Shown piece by piece: positions 6,480-11,709 of a stretch of DNA of 11,709 nucleotides; positions within the stretch are counted from its first letter, which is position 1; each line of letters opens with the position of its first letter. The stretch is taken from assembly GCA_025929855.1 (NCBI GenBank), contig JAICPK010000016.1:1-11709 (forward strand). Direction: 5' to 3'. The position numbers were made by a program, and so were the translations under genes. This DNA comes from Nitrososphaera sp. (GTDB lineage: Archaea; Thermoproteota; Nitrososphaeria; Nitrososphaerales; Nitrososphaeraceae). The notes below the pieces were generated by a model. The model was given only the letters and a program-made list of their open reading frames with translations, was not told the origin of the DNA and ran no database searches.

Positions 6480-6510
6480 CCATTGGTCGTTATATTTGAA
6501 ATATCAATGG
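6480..6510. repeat. Imperfect inverted repeat downstream of RNase P RNA
   Basis: The outer arms CCATTG (6480-6485) and CAATGG (6505-6510) are perfect complements. The inner ATATTTGAAATAT (6492-6504) is itself an inverted repeat. The left side carries six extra bases (6486-6491) that would bulge. It starts 18 bases after the RNA 3' end, so it may act in 3'-end formation or as a binding site. There is no T-run after it. Confidence 0.4.
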
Positions 6511-6707
6511 AAATTGCGTCTTGTATAGTATCATACAGCAGTGAATTGCAATCAAAATGATGATGATTATGGTTATGTTCAAGCATCAGATTGAGAGCAT
6601 CTATTCTTTTGACAAGATGGGTCGATTTATATTCATTCCATTTGTCAAAGTGTCATAAAATCTTTAGAGAAAGAGATGTTTGCTTATAATAAAGCACTCG
6701 AATTGTC

Positions 6708-6727
6708 ATTTGGCTGAGAAGCCAAAT
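6708..6727. repeat. Perfect 8-bp hairpin with a GAGA tetraloop
   Basis: ATTTGGCT (6708-6715) and AGCCAAAT (6720-6727) are exact complements around the loop GAGA. When read on the + strand this is a GNRA-type tetraloop, which favours an RNA role for a + transcript. On the other strand the loop would be TCTC. It is not inside any gene. Confidence 0.5.
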
Positions 6728-6862
6728 ATCGCATTCTTCTAAAAAGCCTTGTAGCCTGTAATTTGCTGAAATAATTGCTTTAAATTCTTCTTAATTCGAT
6801 GATAACTCTGATGATGTCCTGACTAGCTGGGTGCCATGTGACAAAAAAGAGAGCTAGCTAGC

Positions 6863-6889
6863 ATGCAGGACGGTTTGGACCCCCTGCAT
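6863..6889 (-). terminator. Inverted repeat after the PRC-barrel gene, possible terminator
   Basis: ATGCAGG (6863-6869) and CCTGCAT (6883-6889) are perfect 7-base complements around a 13-base loop. They begin about 20 bases after the stop of the minus-strand PRC-barrel gene. No T-run follows on the minus strand, so classical intrinsic termination is doubtful. It could instead stabilise the 3' end. Confidence 0.3.
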
Positions 6890-6917
6890 TATTTATTCCA
6901 CCTGCATCATTATTCCA
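6883..6917. repeat. Two-unit tandem duplication (18 and 17 bases)
   Basis: An 18-base unit at 6883-6900 is followed at once by a 17-base near-copy at 6901-6917. They differ by one substitution and one missing base, and both start CCTGCAT and end TTATTCCA. The second unit contains the stop codon of the PRC-barrel gene, and the first unit supplies one arm of the inverted repeat. Confidence 0.6.
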
Positions 6918-7332
6918 GGTCTCGGATATTCTTGTATTCATCACTGGAGTTTATGCTTGTATTGGACTTTCTTTCTTCTGTCATACGTATGTTCTGCTCA
7001 AAATCGGGAAGCTGGACTGCCCTCTGTCCATAAGGCGTTGTTTTGAACGCTTCAAAGTCGCGTGTATACTGCTCTCTATCTGGCTCTGTAGTGTATGAAT
7101 ACCCCTTTGCGAGATCATCGTTACTGATCACTAACCAGAGAACTTTGCCGTCATAGGCATCGGCTAGATACTTTGGGATCCATGACTTGTCTTTGTTTAC
7201 TATTCCCTTCTCTAGGCGTATAGAGTTTTGTGTTATCCCTTTAATCTCACCAACATCATGACCATCGTTTGTCTTTACCTTCTTACCCTTCAGCTGTTCC
7301 CACAATATCCTTGGGCCTTCGTTGCTTGCCAT
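6910..7332 (-). CDS. PRC-barrel domain protein
   Basis: A small soluble protein of about 140 residues. Residues 9-75 (numbered from ATG 7332) form a PRC-barrel-like beta domain: LWEQLKGKKVKTNDG, the DVGEIKGI turn, a strand ending in LEKG, then WIPKYLADAYDGKVLWLVISND. This resembles the many short PRC-barrel proteins of soil ammonia-oxidising archaea. The C-terminal half is charged and polar with no recognised domain, ending in a Ser/Asn-rich, probably disordered tail. PRC barrels mediate RNA or protein contacts in RimM and in photosynthetic reaction centres; the role here is unknown. The frame is open to ATG 7350, but ATG 7332 lies 28 bases after a TATA-like box and gives a compact N-terminus, so it is preferred. 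The stop TAA is followed directly by TGA. The gene stands alone between two long non-coding stretches. Confidence 0.75.
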   Translation of the reverse strand: MASNEGPRILWEQLKGKKVKTNDGHDVGEIKGITQNSIRLEKGIVNKDKSWIPKYLADAYDGKVLWLVISNDDLAKGYSYTTEPDREQYTRDFEAFKTTPYGQRAVQLPDFEQNIRMTEERKSNTSINSSDEYKNIRDLE

Positions 7333-7356
7333 TGTAAAATGATGCAACATATTTGC

Positions 7357-7363
7357 TATAAAG
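7357..7363 (-). promoter_or_regulatory. TATA-like box for the PRC-barrel gene
   Basis: On the minus strand CTTTATAGC covers 7355-7363, centred about 28 bases before ATG 7332 and only about 10 bases before the alternative ATG 7350. It therefore favours 7332 as the leaderless start. Confidence 0.5.
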
Positions 7364-7482
7364 ATTGAAGAAAAGAGTTCTGAAATAGGCTATGTTCCTA
7401 GTTGTGAAAGATTCAGTATAGTTCCCTTTTTTCTGGGCCTTTGCTGCTAATAAAACCTCGACTTTGAACTGTGTTACTTAAA

Positions 7483-7498
7483 CAATAATAATAATAAT
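7483..7498. repeat. Short AAT trinucleotide run
   Basis: Five consecutive AAT units in non-coding DNA about 300 bases upstream of the isoprenoid operon. It is a simple low-complexity repeat with no evident function. Confidence 0.7.
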
Positions 7499-7521
7499 GA
7501 TTTATCTTTAGCTTGGTCAGT

Positions 7522-7571
7522 GAGTGATTTAGAGCACTCGACTTCTTTCATGAATACATTCTTTGAAGAAG
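7522..7571. repeat. Two adjacent small inverted repeats
   Basis: GAGTG (7522-7526) pairs with CACTC (7535-7539) around an 8-base loop. Three bases later CTTCTT (7542-7547) pairs with AAGAAG (7566-7571) around an 18-base loop. Together they could form two consecutive hairpins in an RNA, but the stems are short. Confidence 0.3.
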
Positions 7572-7761
7572 ATGAGCATGCTTTAGATCTAATTCATAAG
7601 ACTTTCTTGCGTTTTCAATGCATATGTGACTCTGAAGCAACAACTATCTGAGCTTGAGTAGCTCAAAATGGTACAATTACTTTTCTGATGTATCTGATTC
7701 CAATTGTGTCATGGTAATAGTCTACTATACAGAGGAGGGACAAGCTAAAAAGCAAGTCAAA

Positions 7762-7769
7762 ACTTAAAT
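7762..7769 (+). promoter_or_regulatory. TATA-like box for the isoprenoid operon
   Basis: ACTTAAAT is centred about 28 bases before TTG 7793 and 30 before TTG 7796, fitting a leaderless start of the operon. A second AT-rich box (CTTTAAAAA, about 7772-7780) is probably too close to either start. Confidence 0.4.
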
Positions 7770-7792
7770 TCACTTTAAAAAGTATCCTTTTA

Positions 7793-8569
7793 TTGTTGCA
7801 AGGACTTACTCTTATCAAGCTGGGCGGCTCTGTTGTCACCTTTAAGGAAAAGCCGCTGACAGCTAATATCGACGCGATAGATGGCATTTCACGCACTCTG
7901 ACACAATTAGGTGTTCCAGTCATAATTGTACATGGTGGTGGTTCATTTGGCCACTACTGGTCGGTAAAATATGATATGCACACCAAGCCGGCCAACTACG
8001 ACGTCCATGGCGTCTCCATAGTGCATGAGTCAATGATCGCATTAAATCAGATAATCGTCAATTCCATGATAAGGGTGGGGCTTAATCCATATGGCATGCC
8101 GCCATCGGCTCTTACGACAGGCCACAAGCCAATTGTAGCAAAGATAAAGGATATCCATGCAATGGCCCATTCAAAGATAATACCAGTAACGTTTGGCGAC
8201 ATAGTCTACGTCGGAGGCACCAAATATTCTATCCTATCCGGCGACGCACTTATGACAATTCTGGCAAGAGTACTGCGACCATTAAGGATCATTTTTGTGA
8301 CCAATGTCGACGGGTTATACAAAGACAGAGCAAGCAGAGAACTTGTAAATGAGATACAAATCGAAGACAAGAAAAGATCGATCGAGTTCTTCAATGTATC
8401 AGATATTGACGCAACGGGTGGAATGCGAAGAAAGGTTACAGAAGCATTTAAGATTGCATCACACGGAATGGATGTAGTGATGATAAACGGACTTGTGCCC
8501 GAACGAATTATAGAGGCAGCAGAAGGTACGTTAAAGGTTGGCACAGTGGTAAAGGGGAGAAAGAGCTAA
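7793..8569 (+). CDS. Isopentenyl phosphate kinase
   Basis: The enzyme phosphorylates isopentenyl phosphate to isopentenyl diphosphate with ATP, the last step of the archaeal alternative mevalonate pathway. The 258 residues have the amino-acid-kinase fold. LIKLGGS (7-13, with Lys9) is the nucleotide/phosphate loop, and HGGGSFGH (47-54) ends in the His that in this family replaces the acidic or small residue of other kinases and recognises the substrate phosphate. SGDAL (139-143), FVTNVDGLY (168-176) and DATGGM (206-211) complete the ATP site. The open frame begins with two adjacent TTG codons, 7793 and 7796; either could be used. It is the first gene of a four-gene + strand operon, and its TAA is directly followed by the TTG start of the isomerase gene. 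Confidence 0.94.
   Translation: MLQGLTLIKLGGSVVTFKEKPLTANIDAIDGISRTLTQLGVPVIIVHGGGSFGHYWSVKYDMHTKPANYDVHGVSIVHESMIALNQIIVNSMIRVGLNPYGMPPSALTTGHKPIVAKIKDIHAMAHSKIIPVTFGDIVYVGGTKYSILSGDALMTILARVLRPLRIIFVTNVDGLYKDRASRELVNEIQIEDKKRSIEFFNVSDIDATGGMRRKVTEAFKIASHGMDVVMINGLVPERIIEAAEGTLKVGTVVKGRKS
8554..8559 (+). promoter_or_regulatory. Ribosome binding site of the IPP isomerase gene
   Basis: GGGGAG ends 10 bases before TTG 8570. It is one of the clearest Shine-Dalgarno-like sites in the window and supports this weak start codon on an internal operon gene, in contrast to the leaderless first genes. Confidence 0.55.
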
Positions 8570-9664
8570 TTGCCAGACACTTTTGACGCGTCCTCTGATA
8601 TTGAGGTAATTAAGCAGCGCAAAAAGGAAGGGATAGACATCCCACTTCACAAGAACGTACAAGCGAAAACCACTTCGACATACTTAGAATACGTCAGGCT
8701 AGTGCATAATGCGTTGCCTGAGCTAGACTATGATGATATTGACACTTCAATGACTTTTCTTGGGAAAAGGTTTTCGGCACCGCTTATAATCGACTCTATG
8801 ACTGGGGGCACTGACGAGGCAACTATCATCAACGGCAGGTTGAGTGAGCTTGCAGAAAAGTATGGCTTTGGCATGGGGCTTGGGAGTCAGAGGGCAGGAC
8901 TCAAAAGTGAAGAGCTTGCTGCCACCTATTCGATAGCAAGAAAGAATGCACCAAATGCGTTTTTAATAGCAAACATAGGTGGGGCACAACTTTCCAAGGG
9001 GTTGACGGTAGACGAAGCTAAAAGAATAGTAAAAATGATTAGGGCAAATGCCCTAGTGGTGCACCTGAACCCGCTGCAGGAGCTTGTACAGCCAGAGGGC
9101 GAGCCGCGCTATAAGGGAGTTCTTGCCCAGATTTCAGAGCTTGCCAAGACCATAGATGTACCCCTGATAGTTAAGGAGGTGGGTGCAGGGATTTCAAAGG
9201 AGGTTGCCATAAAACTGGAGATGGCCAATGTTTCAGCGATCAATATTGCTGGGACTGGTGGCACTAGTTGGGCTGGTGTTGAAAAGTTACGGGCAGAATC
9301 TCTCAAAGACGACCTAAAGAAGCACCTCGGTGAGATATTCTGGGACTGGGGTATTCCGACGGCAGCAAGCCTCATAGAGGTCAGGCGCGCAGTGAAATTG
9401 CCACTTATTGCATCAGGCGGTCTGCGCAATGGGCTTGAAGTAGCAAAGTGCATAGCGCTTGGTGCCAGCATGGCTGCAATGGCATATCCATTCCTTCAGA
9501 CAGCTGCGCAGTCACGAGAAAACCTCTTTGCATTTGCCGATAGAATTCTTGCAGAGCTTAAGAGCACTATGTTCCTTGTTGGAGCCAAAAACACCACTGC
9601 ACTTGCTAGCTCAAGATATATATTGACAGGAACGCTAGCACATGAGGTTAGTAGCCGTACATGA
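8570..9664 (+). CDS. fni: Type 2 isopentenyl-diphosphate delta-isomerase (FMN-dependent)
   Basis: It interconverts isopentenyl and dimethylallyl diphosphate using reduced FMN and Mg2+. The 364-residue TIM barrel shows the N-terminal RKKEGIDIPL (17-26) segment, DSMTGGT (75-81), GLGSQRA (103-109), the conserved HLNPLQELVQPEGE block (165-178, with His165, Asn167, Gln170 and Glu171 in the substrate/metal region), IAGTGGTSWAGVE (226-238) and the FMN-phosphate loop ASGGLRNG (281-288). The length is normal for the family. It uses a TTG start right after the kinase stop with a good ribosome binding site, and its last bases overlap the prenyl synthase start in an ATGA. It therefore acts between the flanking kinase and synthase in C5-unit supply for membrane lipids. 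Confidence 0.96.
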   Translation: MPDTFDASSDIEVIKQRKKEGIDIPLHKNVQAKTTSTYLEYVRLVHNALPELDYDDIDTSMTFLGKRFSAPLIIDSMTGGTDEATIINGRLSELAEKYGFGMGLGSQRAGLKSEELAATYSIARKNAPNAFLIANIGGAQLSKGLTVDEAKRIVKMIRANALVVHLNPLQELVQPEGEPRYKGVLAQISELAKTIDVPLIVKEVGAGISKEVAIKLEMANVSAINIAGTGGTSWAGVEKLRAESLKDDLKKHLGEIFWDWGIPTAASLIEVRRAVKLPLIASGGLRNGLEVAKCIALGASMAAMAYPFLQTAAQSRENLFAFADRILAELKSTMFLVGAKNTTALASSRYILTGTLAHEVSSRT

Positions 9665-10671
9665 AGGCAGACAGCATCAAAAGCGAGCTGGAATCTTATG
9701 CTTCTACCGTGAATAACTTTGTACTTGCATTTGTTGAGGGCAAGCCAAAAGAGCTTTACCAGGCTTCGTCACATTATATCCGCACGGGAGGCAAGCGTTT
9801 GAGGCCATTCATGGTCCTCAAGGGCTGTGAAATGTTAGGGGGAAGCGCCGAGAGGGCTCTTCCTGCAGCTGCTGCAGTTGAGCTTGTTCACAACTTTACC
9901 CTTGTACATGACGATATCATGGACAATGATGAAATGCGGCACGGCGCTGCAACTGTGCACAGATATTATGGCATGCCACTTGCAATTCTTGCAGGCGACA
10001 TTCTATTCTCAAAAGCGTTTGAACTGTTAACGTTTAACTGCAGAAAGGCAGGAATTCCAGACAAGTCGATAATTGACATGGTGGAGCATCTTTCATTTGC
10101 ATGCACGGAAATATGCGAGGGACAGGCAATAGACGTAGAAGTGGCATCAAGCGCCAAGTTTCCAAGCGTGCAGCATTACATCGACATGATCGGCAAAAAG
10201 ACTGCTACGCTCTTTGAAGTATCGTGTGCACTTGGCGCGCTGTCATCTCCAAATCACACTACTAGCGATATCAGAAACCTCTCTTCATTTGGCCGCAACA
10301 TTGGTATTGCTTTCCAGTTGGTAGATGATCTAATAGGTGTGATAGGCGATCCTAAGCTGACAGGCAAGGCCGCCGGCAATGACATTCGAGAAGGCAAGAA
10401 GACATATCCAATACTACTTGCTCTTAGAAACGCCAACAAAGAAGACGCAGAAAGGATCAAGAGGGTGTTTGGAACAAGAGGGAAGGCCTTAAGCCAAGAT
10501 ATCAAGGAGGCTGTAAAGGTCATCTCTAATATTGGTATAGAGCAGGATGTGAGGAATGAGGCAAGAAGGTACCTGCATGAAGCCGTCAAGTCAATTGAAG
10601 GTTATAGTAACTCTGATGCCAGAAGAGCTCTTCAGTTCTCAGCAGATTTTGTGGTGGGCAGGAGTCTGTAG
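9661..10671 (+). CDS. idsA: Geranylgeranyl-diphosphate synthase (polyprenyl synthetase family)
   Basis: It condenses dimethylallyl diphosphate with isopentenyl diphosphate units to prenyl diphosphates, most likely the C20 product used for archaeal ether lipids. The 336 residues are nearly all helical. GGKRLRP (43-49) binds IPP; the first Asp-rich motif is DDIMD (84-88), and the second is DDLIGVIGD (222-230). The residue five positions before the first motif is Phe79, the aromatic chain-length stop typical of archaeal type I GGPP synthases, which supports a C20 rather than a longer product. The ATG overlaps the isomerase stop by four bases, with a weak GAGGT upstream (9644-9648). It ends in TAG followed immediately by a second in-frame TAG, then the glutamyl-tRNA synthetase start. 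Confidence 0.95.
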   Translation: MKADSIKSELESYASTVNNFVLAFVEGKPKELYQASSHYIRTGGKRLRPFMVLKGCEMLGGSAERALPAAAAVELVHNFTLVHDDIMDNDEMRHGAATVHRYYGMPLAILAGDILFSKAFELLTFNCRKAGIPDKSIIDMVEHLSFACTEICEGQAIDVEVASSAKFPSVQHYIDMIGKKTATLFEVSCALGALSSPNHTTSDIRNLSSFGRNIGIAFQLVDDLIGVIGDPKLTGKAAGNDIREGKKTYPILLALRNANKEDAERIKRVFGTRGKALSQDIKEAVKVISNIGIEQDVRNEARRYLHEAVKSIEGYSNSDARRALQFSADFVVGRSL

Positions 10672-10677
10672 TAGTAC

Positions 10678-11709
10678 GTGCCAATCGATCCGGATACTGA
10701 GAAATTCATAAAGATCATTGCATTGAAGAATTCAGTTGAGCACGGCGGCAAGGCACAATCTGATGCGGTGATCGCCAAGTTTGTCGGCTTGAAACCAGAA
10801 TTGCGTAGCCAAATAAAGTTACTTATCTCTGAGATCAAGGCAGTTGTGCAACAAATAAATGCACTTTCGCTTGCAGATCAAAAATCGCTTCTTGAAGAGC
10901 TTGTACCGAGCAAGGTGGCTGAAAAAAAACAAGTATCAGTCCAGAAACAGCAACAACTGCCTCCGCTTAAAGGAGCCATGCAGGGCAAGGTGGTTACTCG
11001 ATTTCCCCCTGAGCCAAACGGGTACCCACATATTGGACATGCTAAGGCAGCTATAATTGACGAAGAGTATGCCCGAATGTACAGCGGCAAGCTGATTCTC
11101 CGCTTTGATGATACAAACCCGCTCAACGAAAAAGTGGAATATTACGACGCCATAGCCGAGGGGCTGGAATGGCTTGGAGTCAAGCCTGATATTATTAAGA
11201 ATACTTCAGACGACATCGAGCTTTTGCATAATTATGGAAGAAGGCTGATCGAGCTTGACGGCGCATATGTATGCATCTGTAGCCAGGAGATGATACACGA
11301 CCTACGAGCAAGGGGCATCCCCTGCGAGTGCAGGCGCAATCCTGCAACCGCAGTTGATAGAATTGGAAAATTGTTTGGTGGCTCCTACGAGCAAAATGAA
11401 GCCATTGTGCGATTCAAGGGCGACATGGCCGACCAGAATACTGCTATGCGTGACCCAGCGCTTTTCAGGATAATAGACTCTGCTCATCCTAAGCTGGGCA
11501 ATAGAGTGCGGATTTGGCCAACCTATGACTTTGCAGCTCCAATTGAAGACAGCATCGATGGCGTAACTCATGCTTTGAGGACAAAAGAATACGAGCTTCG
11601 CAACGCGCTCTATTTTGCAATTCTTGACAGGCTCAGTTTAAGAAAGCCCTACCTTATTGAATTTTCAAGGCTGGAGTTTGAAGGAATTCCAGTTTCAAAG
11701 CGAAAGATA
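10678..11709 (+). CDS. gltX: Glutamyl-tRNA synthetase, archaeal type, N-terminal part cut by the window edge
   Basis: It attaches glutamate to tRNA-Glu; archaeal enzymes of this kind commonly also charge tRNA-Gln for later amidation. From GTG 10678 the frame is open to the window end, 344 residues. An N-terminal helical extension of about 80 residues, then a Lys/Gln-rich linker (about 83-95), precede the class I catalytic domain. PHIGH (117-121) is the HIGH motif, and LRFDDTNP follows. A CIC...CEC cysteine pair arrangement (about 199-218) could hold zinc, and the window stops just after VSKRK, the KMSKS-equivalent. GTG is the only reasonable start, because TAG codons lie two and three codons upstream in frame; a GGAG stands 13 bases before it. 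It is the fourth gene of the isoprenoid operon, 6 bases after idsA. Confidence 0.95.
   Translation, partial: MPIDPDTEKFIKIIALKNSVEHGGKAQSDAVIAKFVGLKPELRSQIKLLISEIKAVVQQINALSLADQKSLLEELVPSKVAEKKQVSVQKQQQLPPLKGAMQGKVVTRFPPEPNGYPHIGHAKAAIIDEEYARMYSGKLILRFDDTNPLNEKVEYYDAIAEGLEWLGVKPDIIKNTSDDIELLHNYGRRLIELDGAYVCICSQEMIHDLRARGIPCECRRNPATAVDRIGKLFGGSYEQNEAIVRFKGDMADQNTAMRDPALFRIIDSAHPKLGNRVRIWPTYDFAAPIEDSIDGVTHALRTKEYELRNALYFAILDRLSLRKPYLIEFSRLEFEGIPVSKRKI

Larger units (their letters stand above)
6463..6909. other. Gene-poor stretch between RNase P RNA and the PRC-barrel gene
   Basis: No convincing protein gene or tRNA is visible in these roughly 450 AT-rich bases on either strand. They hold three separate inverted repeats (6480-6510, 6708-6727, 6863-6889), a 10-base palindrome GCTAGCTAGC (6853-6862) and a short tandem duplication at 6883-6917. 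A small non-coding RNA is possible, but none can be named. Confidence 0.6.
7364..7792. other. Gene-poor stretch upstream of the isoprenoid operon
   Basis: No protein gene or tRNA could be supported on either strand in these roughly 430 bases. They hold an (AAT)n run at about 7483-7498, two adjacent small hairpins at 7522-7571 and a 6-bp hairpin at 7649-7665. The promoter of the downstream operon is at the right end. The length allows for regulatory sites or a small RNA, but nothing identifiable is seen. Confidence 0.55.

Noticed and set aside
6797..6823. Possible box C/D small RNA (GATGATA, CTGA, TGATG, CTGA in order)
   Set aside because: The spaces between the boxes are only 2-4 bases, too short for the guide sequences of about 10-12 bases that such RNAs need.
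7508..7580. tRNA-like stretch with a TAGCTTGG and AGAGC resembling a D arm
   Set aside because: No acceptor stem pairing and no T-loop (GGTTCRA type) is found downstream, so it cannot be called a tRNA.
10669..10674. Tandem TAG as possible pyrrolysine or programmed read-through
   Set aside because: Nothing in the window suggests pyrrolysine use, and both proteins are full length and complete on their own sides of the stops.
10632..11126. Open frames around the gltX start on both strands
   Set aside because: They are out-of-frame or antisense to the GTG-started glutamyl-tRNA synthetase, whose HIGH and VSKRK motifs are unmistakable.
1..11709. CRISPR array, insertion sequence, integrase or attachment site
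   Set aside because: No regularly spaced repeats, transposase or integrase motifs, or long terminal repeats are visible on either strand.

Overview
The window looks like part of a chromosome of an ammonia-oxidising archaeon (Thaumarchaeota / Nitrososphaeria). The evidence is the combination of an archaeal-type RNase P RNA gene, an archaeal isopentenyl phosphate kinase – type 2 IPP isomerase – prenyl synthase cluster, an archaeal-type glutamyl-tRNA synthetase, an archaeal Tsr3 and a long 3-hydroxyacyl-CoA dehydrogenase of the type used in the thaumarchaeal 3-hydroxypropionate/4-hydroxybutyrate carbon-fixation cycle. TTG and GTG starts are frequent. AT-rich TATA-like boxes sit about 26-31 bases before nearly every first gene, which suggests largely leaderless transcripts. 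No mobile element, CRISPR array or tRNA was found. The lineage is inferred from gene content and reading of motifs, not from a database search.

Layout: 1-897 (-) is the N-terminal 299 codons of S-adenosylhomocysteine hydrolase, cut by the left edge, preceded on the same strand by a predicted phosphoribosyltransferase (932-1573). 1820-2332 (+) is a Rossmann-fold protein of the LOG-like TIGR00725 type, convergent with 3-hydroxyacyl-CoA dehydrogenase (2343-3497, -). A divergent gene (3587-4243, +) encodes a protein with a PD-(D/E)XK-nuclease-like pattern. Its tail overlaps by 6 bases the tail of a DEVH-box superfamily 2 helicase (4238-5542, -). Back-to-back with the helicase, and sharing a very compact promoter region, is Tsr3 (5603-6136, +), the 16S rRNA aminocarboxypropyltransferase, followed by the RNase P RNA gene (about 6177-6462, +).

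A roughly 450-base stretch without a gene (6463-6909) follows, with several inverted repeats. Then comes a small PRC-barrel protein gene (6910-7332, -) and a second gene-poor stretch (7333-7792). The right part is a tight + strand operon: isopentenyl phosphate kinase (7793-8569), type 2 isopentenyl-diphosphate isomerase (8570-9664), geranylgeranyl-diphosphate synthase (9661-10671) and glutamyl-tRNA synthetase (10678 to beyond the window). The first three make IPP, interconvert it with DMAPP and condense them into the C20 precursor of archaeal lipids.

Most of the window is ordinary housekeeping. The parts most worth a second look are the tail-to-tail nuclease-like/helicase pair, the abutting divergent TATA boxes at 5564-5578, and the hairpin-bearing intergenic regions around the PRC-barrel gene.
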